DNA of 9,912 bases from Bacteroidota bacterium (GTDB taxonomy: Bacteria; Bacteroidota; Rhodothermia; Rhodothermales; UBA10348): NCBI GenBank assembly GCA_024640835.1, contig JAHEEH010000036.1:1-9912 (forward strand), given 5' to 3'. Shown one piece after another: positions 1-9,912 of this stretch. A program made the translations under genes and the position numbers. How positions within the stretch are numbered: the first letter of the stretch is position 1; every line of letters begins with the position of its first letter. The notes beneath the pieces were generated by a model, which saw nothing but the letters and a program-made list of their open reading frames with translations, did not search any database and was not told where the DNA came from.

Positions 1-1
1 T

Positions 2-706
2 CCCGAGCAGCCGACCCTGTATCTCCGGATGACCTACCGGCCGGGCGGCGGAGCCGAGAACACCGTGATGGGGCTGGCCGGCGGCGGCCCGTTTCTCCAG
101 GAGATCCGTTCCGGCCGCGGCGCCGTGCTGCTGATGACGGCCGCCCTGGACCCCGCATGGAGCGACCTGGAGCGGCGGGGACTGCTGGTCCCCCTGATGG
201 TCCGGTCGGTGTTCCTCCTGTCGTCCGCAGGAGCCGTATCGGGTGAGTCGTTCGTACCCGGAGAGCCGGCAGAGCTCCTGCTGCCGGGTCCTGTCGCCGC
301 CGGGGTGGACCTGGAGACGCCGGAGGGCGAGGTGATCGTGCCCGCACGACGGGACGGTGCCGGGGGCACGCTGCTCCTTCTGGACGGCGTCCTGGATCGG
401 GTCGGCGAGTATGCGGTGCAGATCGCGGGCCTCGTGGTGCGCCGGATCGTCGTGAATCCCTCTCCGGCCGAATCGGACCTTGCCCGCCTGGAGGCCGACG
501 CGGCAGCGGAGGTCTTCCGCACGCGCTTCGGCGTCGACGCCACCGTGCTGCGCCTGGACACGGAAGACCCTGCGGCGGCCCGCGCCGCGGTCACCGCCCA
601 GCGGCAGGGGGTGGAGCTCTGGAACGTCTTCCTGGGGCTCGCGTTGCTGTTTCTGGTTCTGGAGATGGTCGTTGCGCGGCACTGGAGGCCCGAATCGGTG
701 TCCTGA
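2..706 (+). CDS. BatA-like membrane protein, C-terminal part (5' end outside window)
   Basis: The frame is open from the left edge, so only the last 234 residues are present. The first listed ATG (position 29) is internal, because the reading continues upstream as PEQPTLYLR. The fragment has the layout of the C-terminal half of BatA/aerotolerance-regulator N-terminal-domain proteins of Bacteroidota. These are large envelope proteins with a von Willebrand-like core; their biochemical role is poorly defined. Visible signs are ALDPAWSDLERRGLLVPLM, a beta-rich domain with TPEGE and a GEYAVQIAGL strand, the NPSPAESDLARLE motif that ends this domain in the family, and one C-terminal transmembrane helix within GVELWNVFLGLALLFLVLEM followed by basic ARHWR. 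The helix would anchor the protein with a short cytoplasmic end. Similar families could share this tail, so the family call is moderate. The next gene follows after 35 bases in the same direction. Confidence 0.72.
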   Translation, partial: PEQPTLYLRMTYRPGGGAENTVMGLAGGGPFLQEIRSGRGAVLLMTAALDPAWSDLERRGLLVPLMVRSVFLLSSAGAVSGESFVPGEPAELLLPGPVAAGVDLETPEGEVIVPARRDGAGGTLLLLDGVLDRVGEYAVQIAGLVVRRIVVNPSPAESDLARLEADAAAEVFRTRFGVDATVLRLDTEDPAAARAAVTAQRQGVELWNVFLGLALLFLVLEMVVARHWRPESVS

Positions 707-741
707 GTGCCGCTCCCTTCCGACCACTGAAACCACCCACC

Positions 742-1302
742 GTGCTCGAAACCGTTCACTCGGTCCTTGTCGTCGGATTCGTCGTCGTGACGGGTTCGCT
801 CCTCACGCTGACGCTCGTGCATCGGCTGCGTGTTCGTGGCGTCGTGATGACGTGGCGCTCGGCCCGTGCCGCGACGCGTCCCGTCTGGCCGATCCTGTTC
901 ATCGGACTGGTCCTGATCCTGTACGTCTTCGCGGCGAACGCCGTACCCGATGTCCCGGGTCACGTCTTCGGCGGCTACGTGGCCGGTGGTGTCCTGTGGC
1001 TGATGTCGTCCCTGGCCTCGGGGTCCGTCATGGTGACGGATTTCGGGGTGGTCCGGGAGTTCGGAAAGCCCGGGGATGCCGTGGCGTGGATGCAGGTGGA
1101 GGATTACTTCGAGGCCGGGGACGCGCTGCGGACCACGTTCGTCTTCATCTACGAGGCGGAAGACGGCAGTCACCGGCGACTGGAAGTTCCGGTGCCGGCC
1201 GAGCACGTGGATCGTTTCCGGCGCATCGTCCGCGCGCACGTGGACGACCGGATCGAGACGCCGGTAACCCATACGGTGGGCCGCAAGGCCCTTGAAGGCT
1301 GA
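742..1302 (+). CDS. Unrecognised three-helix membrane protein with soluble PH-like tail
   Basis: This gene encodes 186 residues and I do not recognise a named family. The N-terminal half holds three likely transmembrane helices at about residues 6-27, 48-66 and 75-95, with an arginine-rich loop (residues 28-46) between the first two that suggests a cytoplasmic side. Residues 96-166 are soluble. They alternate hydrophobic and polar residues as beta strands do (VMVTDFGVVREF, WMQVEDYFEAG, TTFVFIYEAEDG, RRLEVPVP) and end in a helix (AEHVDRFRRIVRAHV). That arrangement resembles bacterial PH-like domains attached to membrane segments, but this is inference from pattern only. The start is a GTG; no in-frame ATG or Shine-Dalgarno sequence lies nearby. 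The stop codon overlaps the hflX start in TGATG, so the two are probably translated together. Residues 170-186 look disordered. No catalytic motif is visible. Confidence 0.78.
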   Translation: MLETVHSVLVVGFVVVTGSLLTLTLVHRLRVRGVVMTWRSARAATRPVWPILFIGLVLILYVFAANAVPDVPGHVFGGYVAGGVLWLMSSLASGSVMVTDFGVVREFGKPGDAVAWMQVEDYFEAGDALRTTFVFIYEAEDGSHRRLEVPVPAEHVDRFRRIVRAHVDDRIETPVTHTVGRKALEG

Positions 1303-2672
1303 TGACCGAGGGGAACGTGCCCGGTTCCGGACCGGGAAAGGCGGGGTATGGCGGGGTCGATCAGCTCGAATCGGCCATCCTCGTGGGCGTGCAGAAGGCC
1401 GACGATACGCGGTGGGAGGTGGAGGATTCTCTCCGCGAACTCGCCCTGCTCGCGGATACGGCGGGCGCGAGGGTCACCGACCAGGTGGTGCAGCAGATCG
1501 ACCGTCCGAACGCGGCCACGTACCTGGGCAGCGGGAAGGTCATGGAGCTGGCGGCCCTGGCAGAGGAGCGGGAGACGGATCTGCTCATCTTCGACGACGA
1601 CCTGTCCCCGAACCAGCTGCGCAACCTGGAGCGCTCGATCGGCCGGAAGCTCATCGACCGCTCGGCCCTCATCCTGGACATCTTCGCGCGGCATGCCCGC
1701 ACGGCGACGGCCAAGACCCAGGTGGAGCTGGCGCAGCTCGAGTACCTGCGGACCCGCCTCACCCGCCAGTGGACCCACCTGTCCCGCCAGAAGGGCGGCA
1801 TCGGAACGAAGGGGCCGGGCGAGACGCAGATCGAGACGGACAGGCGCCTCATCGGACATCGCATCGCGACGCTGCGCGATCGCCTGGAGGCCATCGACAG
1901 GCAGCGGAAGACACAGCGGAAGGGCAGGCAGGAGTACACGCGTGTGTCGCTCGTCGGCTACACGAATGCCGGCAAGTCGACCCTGATGAACGCCCTCGCC
2001 CACACGGACGTGCGGGCGGAGGATCGCCTGTTCGCGACCCTCGATGCGACGACCCGCCTGGTCCAGCTCGCATCCAACAAGCAGATCCTCCTGTCGGACA
2101 CCGTGGGGTTCATCCGCAAGCTTCCGCACCGGCTCATCGAGAGCTTCAAGAGCACGCTCGACGAGGTGCGCGAAGCCGATGCCCTGGTGCATGTCGTGGA
2201 CACCACGCATCCACGCTTCCAGGATCAGATGACGGTCGTGAAGGAGACGCTCACGGAGCTGGGGGCGGTGGACAAGCCCACGCTGCTGGTGTTCAACAAG
2301 ATGGACGCGGTGAGCGCCCCCGAGCAGATCCACCGCCTGAAGTCGGAGTTTCCCGACGCGGCTTTCGTGTCCTCGCTCCGCGGCATCGGCCTGGGAGATC
2401 TGCGGACCGGGCTCCTGTCGTGCGTCGAGGCCCACTTCGTGGAGACCGTGATCTGCATACCGGTGACGGAGGCCCGTGCGATCGCACACATCCGGCGGGT
2501 CTCGGATGTCGTCTCGGAAGAGTACATCGAGCTGCCCGACGAGGCCCTGGGGCCGCATCCCGTGGCCCGGATGCACATCCGGATCGCGCAGAAGCACTAC
2601 CCGGACCTCCGGTTGATGCTGCGCAGGGGGCAGCACGCGGAATATCCTGCCGTCCGCGGGGAAGTCGAATAG
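1302..2672 (+). CDS. hflX: GTPase HflX (ribosome-splitting/rescue factor)
   Basis: The protein has 456 residues, close to the usual HflX length (E. coli about 426) with a slightly longer N-terminus. HflX binds the 50S subunit, hydrolyses GTP (and ATP in some species), and splits stalled 70S ribosomes under heat or antibiotic stress. The HflX-specific N-terminal domain includes YLGSGKV (residues 74-80) and is followed by a helical linker and the hallmark GGIGTKGPGETQIETDRR (165-182). The G domain shows G1 GYTNAGKST (219-227), an ATLDATTR switch region, G3 DTVGF (266-270), G4 NKMD (332-335) and a G5 SSLRG motif. A C-terminal domain follows (about 390-456). All GTPase motifs are intact. The ATG shares one base with the preceding stop (TGATG), and GAAGG lies a few bases upstream, the only start here with a plausible Shine-Dalgarno sequence. 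No clear terminator follows, only a weak hairpin near 2690. Confidence 0.97.
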   Translation: MTEGNVPGSGPGKAGYGGVDQLESAILVGVQKADDTRWEVEDSLRELALLADTAGARVTDQVVQQIDRPNAATYLGSGKVMELAALAEERETDLLIFDDDLSPNQLRNLERSIGRKLIDRSALILDIFARHARTATAKTQVELAQLEYLRTRLTRQWTHLSRQKGGIGTKGPGETQIETDRRLIGHRIATLRDRLEAIDRQRKTQRKGRQEYTRVSLVGYTNAGKSTLMNALAHTDVRAEDRLFATLDATTRLVQLASNKQILLSDTVGFIRKLPHRLIESFKSTLDEVREADALVHVVDTTHPRFQDQMTVVKETLTELGAVDKPTLLVFNKMDAVSAPEQIHRLKSEFPDAAFVSSLRGIGLGDLRTGLLSCVEAHFVETVICIPVTEARAIAHIRRVSDVVSEEYIELPDEALGPHPVARMHIRIAQKHYPDLRLMLRRGQHAEYPAVRGEVE

Positions 2673-2782
2673 AGGGGCATGGAGCGGGGCGTTGCGCGAC
2701 GCGGTGCCATTTTCGTATCTCCCTGCCCGGGGTGCCCGCGGAATTTGCCGGGATCGCACACGGCGGAGGAAACGGCACGCCG

Positions 2783-2797
2783 ATTGCATCATGTAAT
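2783..2797. promoter_or_regulatory. Near-palindrome upstream of the CBS-domain gene, possible operator
   Basis: ATTgCATcATGtAAT pairs at six of seven positions about a central C. It lies in the most AT-rich patch (2781-2813) of the 158-base gap after hflX, 34 to 48 bases before the CBS gene start. Position, composition and symmetry fit a regulator site or part of a promoter. I cannot fit a good -33/-7 Bacteroidota pair or a -35/-10 sigma-70 pair around it, so the promoter itself is not located. The rest of the gap holds only a weak GC-rich hairpin. Confidence 0.3.
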
Positions 2798-2830
2798 CAC
2801 CGTAACCCTTTTGCACACCACTCCCCGGCC

Positions 2831-3493
2831 ATGACCGTAGCCCGTCTCGTCAGCAAGGCGACGCCGCCGCTCAAACCGACCGATTCGGTGGAGTACGCGC
2901 TCGGTCTGCTCATGGAGACCCGGGTGCGGCACCTTCCGGTGGTGGACGGGGAAAGGCGGCTCCTGGGCGTGGTCTCGGAAGAAGGCCTTCTGGACGCCCC
3001 GGGGCCGGATGCGAAGCTGGATACGCTCCTGGGACCCACGCCTCTGTCGGTCACCACGCAGACGCACCTGTTCGAGGTGGCCCGCCTGATGATGGAGAAC
3101 GAGCTGACGAGCATCCCCGTGCTGGAGAAGGGGCTCTACGTGGGGCTGGTACGCAGGCACGAGCTCTTCGAGTGGTTCGCGCGCACACTGGCCACCCACG
3201 CTCCCGGCGCCATCCTCGCGCTGGAGGTGTCTCCGAGGGACTACGTCCTGTCGCAGTTGGTGTACGCCATCGAGCAGAGCGACGTCAAGGTGCTCTCGAT
3301 CTCGACGGAGATGCCGGAGGGCGCGGACGGCCGGGTTCGGCTCACCGTGAAGCTGAATACCCGGGACGCCTCCCGTGTCCGGCTGTTGCTGGAGCACCGG
3401 GGCTACCGCGTGGTGGCGGCCTTCGGAGAGGACGAGAGCGACGAGGATCTGCTGCACCGCGTGCAGCAGTTCATGCGGTACCTGGAGGTCTGA
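2831..3493 (+). CDS. CBS-domain pair protein with ACT-like C-terminal domain
   Basis: The protein has 220 residues. CBS domain 1 spans about residues 1-58 (MTVARLVSKA, then MMxxRVRHLPVVD-type core HLPVVDGERRLLGVVSE). CBS domain 2 spans about 63-118 (LSVTTQTHLFEVARLMMEN, SIPVLEKGLYVGLVRRHEL). Residues 126-198 fit an ACT-like regulatory fold (GAILALEVSPRDYVLSQLV, VRLTVKLNTRDASRVRLLL, HRGYRVVAAF). The tail is acidic, then helical. CBS pairs usually bind adenine nucleotides and ACT domains small ligands, so this is probably a cytosolic ligand-sensing regulator. The ligand and partner are unknown. Products of this layout, sometimes labelled AcuB-like, are common in Bacteroidota. The ATG at 2831 is chosen because homology to CBS starts there. 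The frame stays open back to 1292, but that upstream part is a shadow of hflX. The gene appears to be transcribed alone, between a 158-base gap and a terminator-like hairpin. Confidence 0.88.
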   Translation: MTVARLVSKATPPLKPTDSVEYALGLLMETRVRHLPVVDGERRLLGVVSEEGLLDAPGPDAKLDTLLGPTPLSVTTQTHLFEVARLMMENELTSIPVLEKGLYVGLVRRHELFEWFARTLATHAPGAILALEVSPRDYVLSQLVYAIEQSDVKVLSISTEMPEGADGRVRLTVKLNTRDASRVRLLLEHRGYRVVAAFGEDESDEDLLHRVQQFMRYLEV

Positions 3494-3535
3494 ACGGGGA
3501 AGCCCGGCCGTAGAACTGCGGCCCCTTCCGTTCGT

Positions 3536-5532
<1,997 letters not shown>

Positions 5533-5549
5533 CCCTCCGTCCGCCCGCC

Positions 5550-6527
5550 ATGCCCGATCTGAGCATCGTAGTTCCCCTGCTGGACGAGGAGGAATCCCTC
5601 GCCCGGCTGGCCGACGGCATCCGGAGCGCGTGCGAGGGCGCGGGTTTGAGCTTCGAGGTCTGGATGGTGGACGACGGATCGACGGACGGCTCGTGGGCCG
5701 CGATCGAGGCGCTTCACCGGGACGACCCGCGGATCGCCGGAGTCCGGTTCCGTCGCAACTACGGGAAGTCGGCCGCGCTGGCCGCCGCGTTCGAGCGGAC
5801 CCGCGGCCGGTACGTGGTCACGATGGATGCCGATCTCCAGGACGACCCCTCCGAGATTCCCGCACTCGTGGCCCGTCTGGAGGAGGGATACGACCTGGTG
5901 TCGGGCTGGAAGAAGAAACGCAGGGATCCGTGGTCGAAGACCATCCCGAGCCGCTTCTTCAACAAGGTCACGCGGTCGCTGTCCGGCATTCCGCTCCACG
6001 ACTTCAATTGCGGGCTGAAGGCCTACCGCTCGGAGGTCGTGAAGAGCGTGCGGGTGTACGGCGAACTGCATCGCTACATCCCGCTCCTGGCGAAGTGGGA
6101 GGGCTACGGTCGGATCACGGAGCTTCCCGTCGTGCACCACCCCCGGCAGTTCGGTACGACGAAGTTCGGCCTCGAGCGGCTGCTTCGCGGGTTCCTGGAC
6201 CTCCTCACGGTGCTGTTCCTCACGCGGTTCGTCGTTCGGCCCATGCATTTCTTCGGGACCCTGGGCAGCCTGGCGTTCCTCGTCGGCCTGGTCATCTCCG
6301 TATGGCTCTCGATCGAGAAGCTCGCGCTCGGGATGCCCATCGGCGACCGGCCGCTGCTGTTGTTGGGCGTCCTGATGATCCTGGTCGGAATCCAGATGTT
6401 CACCACCGGCCTCATCGGGGAAATGGTGGTGGGACCCCGCATGAAGGACACGGGCCACCTGGCGGTCGACGAGGAACTCCCGCCTGCCGTCGTTTCCGCC
6501 GCCGAACACGAGCGTGCCGCACCCTGA
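5550..6527 (+). CDS. Membrane-anchored family 2 glycosyltransferase (DPM1/GtrB-like)
   Basis: The protein has 325 residues. The N-terminal GT-A domain contains SIVVPLLDEEESL (5-17), the nucleotide-sugar motif VDDGSTDGS (40-48), a basic RRNYGKSAAL segment (68-77) and the metal-binding DADLQDDP (93-100). DFNCGLKAYR (151-160) is the acceptor-side motif seen in dolichyl- or undecaprenyl-phosphate sugar transferases, and PRQFGTTKFG (198-207) supplies the basic loop near the membrane. Two transmembrane helices follow at about 233-257 and 267-291. The layout matches enzymes that move a hexose from a nucleotide sugar to a polyprenyl phosphate on the cytoplasmic face, for later glycosylation of envelope polymers. 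The sugar (glucose, mannose or other) cannot be told. The start lies 17 bases after gyrB without a Shine-Dalgarno sequence. The 3' end overlaps the next gene by 14 bases, which argues for coupled translation and a shared pathway. Confidence 0.9.
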   Translation: MPDLSIVVPLLDEEESLARLADGIRSACEGAGLSFEVWMVDDGSTDGSWAAIEALHRDDPRIAGVRFRRNYGKSAALAAAFERTRGRYVVTMDADLQDDPSEIPALVARLEEGYDLVSGWKKKRRDPWSKTIPSRFFNKVTRSLSGIPLHDFNCGLKAYRSEVVKSVRVYGELHRYIPLLAKWEGYGRITELPVVHHPRQFGTTKFGLERLLRGFLDLLTVLFLTRFVVRPMHFFGTLGSLAFLVGLVISVWLSIEKLALGMPIGDRPLLLLGVLMILVGIQMFTTGLIGEMVVGPRMKDTGHLAVDEELPPAVVSAAEHERAAP

Positions 6528-7656
6528 TCCCCGGAGGCTAGCCCTTGTCGGGCCGTTTCCTCCCCTGAGGGGCGGAATCGCGCAGTTCGATGCCCGAAGT
6601 GCCCGTGCGCTCCGGTCGCGCGGCCACGACGTGAACGCGGTGTCGTTTTCCCGGCTCTATCCCGACCTGCTGTTTCCGGGCAGATCGCAGCGGGAGCCCG
6701 GCGGGGCAAGCGGTGGCGGGGCCTCCGAGGTGGTGGACTCGATGAATCCCCTCAGCTGGCGGCGGGCCGGCCGGCTGATTCGCTCCACCGCGCCGGATGC
6801 GGTCGTGGCGGCCTACTGGAGCCCTGCGCTCGCCCCGGCCCTGGGAGCCGTGTGCCGCCACTCGGGCGTCCCGGCCATCGGCGTGGTGCACAACGCCTCG
6901 CCGCACGAGTCGATGCCGTTCTCGGGTCCGCTCACCCGGTGGTTCCTGCGTTCCTGCCGCGCCGTGGTCGTTCTGTCGGAGGGCGTAGCCGACGACGTGC
7001 GTGCCCTCGGGTTCGCGGGTCCGGTCGAGGTGACCCCCCATCCCGCGTACGACGTGGAGGACCGGCCGCCCCCTGCCGCGGCATCGCGCGCTGCGCTCGG
7101 CCTTCCGCCCACCGGTCCGGTGCTGCTCTTCTTCGGGCTCGTGAGAGCCTACAAGGGAGTGGACCTGCTGGTGGAGGCGATGCCCCGGATCCTGGCCGCG
7201 CATCCGGATGCGACGCTGCTCATCGCGGGGGAGTGGTACGCCGATGCCGCGAGTACCCGGGCCCGGATCGGGGAGCTGGACCTGTCTGACCGCGTGCGGC
7301 TGGAGGACCGCTACCTGCCGTCGTCGGAGCTGGCGACCGTGTTCTCGGCCGCCGATCTCGTGGTGCAGCCGTACCGGTCGGCAACCCAGAGCGGCGTGCT
7401 GCAGCTGGCGGCGTCCCATGGCGTGCCGTGCGTCGTCACGGACGTCGGTGGCCTGGCCGATCCCGTACGGAAGCACGGTGCCGGCGTGGTGGTCGCTCCG
7501 GGGGACCCCGACGCCCTCGCGGCCGGGGTGGGGGAAGCCCTCGCCCCCGGCCGTCTCGAGGTGCTCGCGAAGGGCGCGCTGGGCATGGCGGACGCGCACG
7601 GCTGGGATGCCTTCTGCGAGACGCTCGAGACGCTCATCCATCGAACGACGACCTGA
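6514..7656 (+). CDS. Family 4 glycosyltransferase (GT-B fold)
   Basis: The protein has 380 residues and two Rossmann-like halves. The N-terminal acceptor half begins with VGPFPPLRGGIAQFD (12-26), typical of GT4 enzymes. The C-terminal donor half has LLFFGLVRAYKGVDLLVEAM (residues 204-223), whose Arg211 and Lys214 usually hold the nucleotide-sugar phosphates. It also has SSELATVFSAADLVVQPY (270-287) and GVPCVVTDVGGLADPV (303-318). Where classical members carry a Glu-x7-Glu motif, this protein has SATQSGVLQLA (289-299) with neither Glu, a variant I recognise from other GT4 proteins that retain activity. It probably transfers a sugar to a growing envelope glycan or glycolipid in the cytoplasm. 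The start is a GTG inside the preceding gene; no later in-frame start precedes the conserved LVGPFPP segment, so the overlap is real. The region 56-70 is Gly/Ser-rich and probably a flexible loop. Donor and acceptor are unknown. Confidence 0.9.
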   Translation: MPHPDPRRLALVGPFPPLRGGIAQFDARSARALRSRGHDVNAVSFSRLYPDLLFPGRSQREPGGASGGGASEVVDSMNPLSWRRAGRLIRSTAPDAVVAAYWSPALAPALGAVCRHSGVPAIGVVHNASPHESMPFSGPLTRWFLRSCRAVVVLSEGVADDVRALGFAGPVEVTPHPAYDVEDRPPPAAASRAALGLPPTGPVLLFFGLVRAYKGVDLLVEAMPRILAAHPDATLLIAGEWYADAASTRARIGELDLSDRVRLEDRYLPSSELATVFSAADLVVQPYRSATQSGVLQLAASHGVPCVVTDVGGLADPVRKHGAGVVVAPGDPDALAAGVGEALAPGRLEVLAKGALGMADAHGWDAFCETLETLIHRTTT

Positions 7657-7658
7657 CC

Positions 7659-9912
<2,254 letters not shown>

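Noticed and set aside
2685..2716. Possible terminator after hflX: GCGTT-GCGC-GACGC hairpin followed by ATTTT.
   Set aside because: The stem needs a G-T wobble, and the T-run is short and separated by about seven bases. It is too weak to list as a terminator.
1170..2816. Long reverse-strand open frame (548 residues) opposite hflX.
   Set aside because: It is rich in His, Arg, Gln and Gly with no domain, and mirrors hflX codons. Long antisense frames are expected in GC-rich genes.
1292..2830. A forward frame open from 1292 that continues into the CBS-domain gene and could be read as one 733-residue protein.
   Set aside because: The first ~510 residues are Gly/Pro/Arg-rich low-complexity sequence, lying mostly over the well-supported hflX gene in another frame. 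Recognisable protein begins only at the ATG at 2831.

Overview
The window is ordinary-looking bacterial chromosome: GC-rich (roughly two thirds G+C by eye), densely packed, with every supported gene on the + strand. The likely host is a GC-rich member of Bacteroidota or a close relative, in the manner of Rhodothermales such as Rhodothermus or Salinibacter. Three things support this. The CTP synthase carries the [14 protein letters not shown] and VAPGFG signatures that I associate with Bacteroidota. The first gene resembles the BatA-type proteins common in that phylum. Almost no start codon has a Shine-Dalgarno sequence. This placement is inference; there is no rRNA in the window.

Layout. (1) Positions 2-2672 hold the end of a BatA-like membrane protein, an unrecognised three-helix membrane protein with a soluble tail, and the ribosome-associated GTPase HflX, whose start overlaps the preceding stop. 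(2) After a 158-base gap with a small near-palindrome, a single gene (2831-3493) encodes a two-CBS-domain protein with an ACT-like tail, followed by a hairpin and T-run that looks like an intrinsic terminator. (3) Positions 3586-8477 carry gyrB and then three tightly packed genes: a membrane-anchored family 2 glycosyltransferase, a family 4 glycosyltransferase and a SAM-dependent methyltransferase. The spacings are 17 bases, a 14-base overlap and 2 bases, so the last three are almost certainly one transcription unit, perhaps read through from gyrB. (4) After another 158-base gap with a candidate promoter and structured leader, pyrG (CTP synthase) begins at a GTG at 8636 and runs off the right edge.

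How the genes work together. HflX, GyrB and PyrG are housekeeping proteins (ribosome rescue, DNA supercoiling, CTP supply). The GT2-GT4-methyltransferase trio looks like a small envelope-glycan or glycolipid module: one enzyme could charge a lipid carrier with a sugar, another extend the glycan, and the third methylate the product. No sequence evidence fixes the substrate.

I found no tRNA, rRNA, CRISPR array, insertion sequence, prophage or defence system, and nothing that convincingly represents an undescribed system. The most useful leads are the unclassified membrane protein coupled to HflX, the pyrG leader whose predicted transcript starts with GGGC, and the glycan module behind gyrB. No gene-free stretch exceeds 160 bases.
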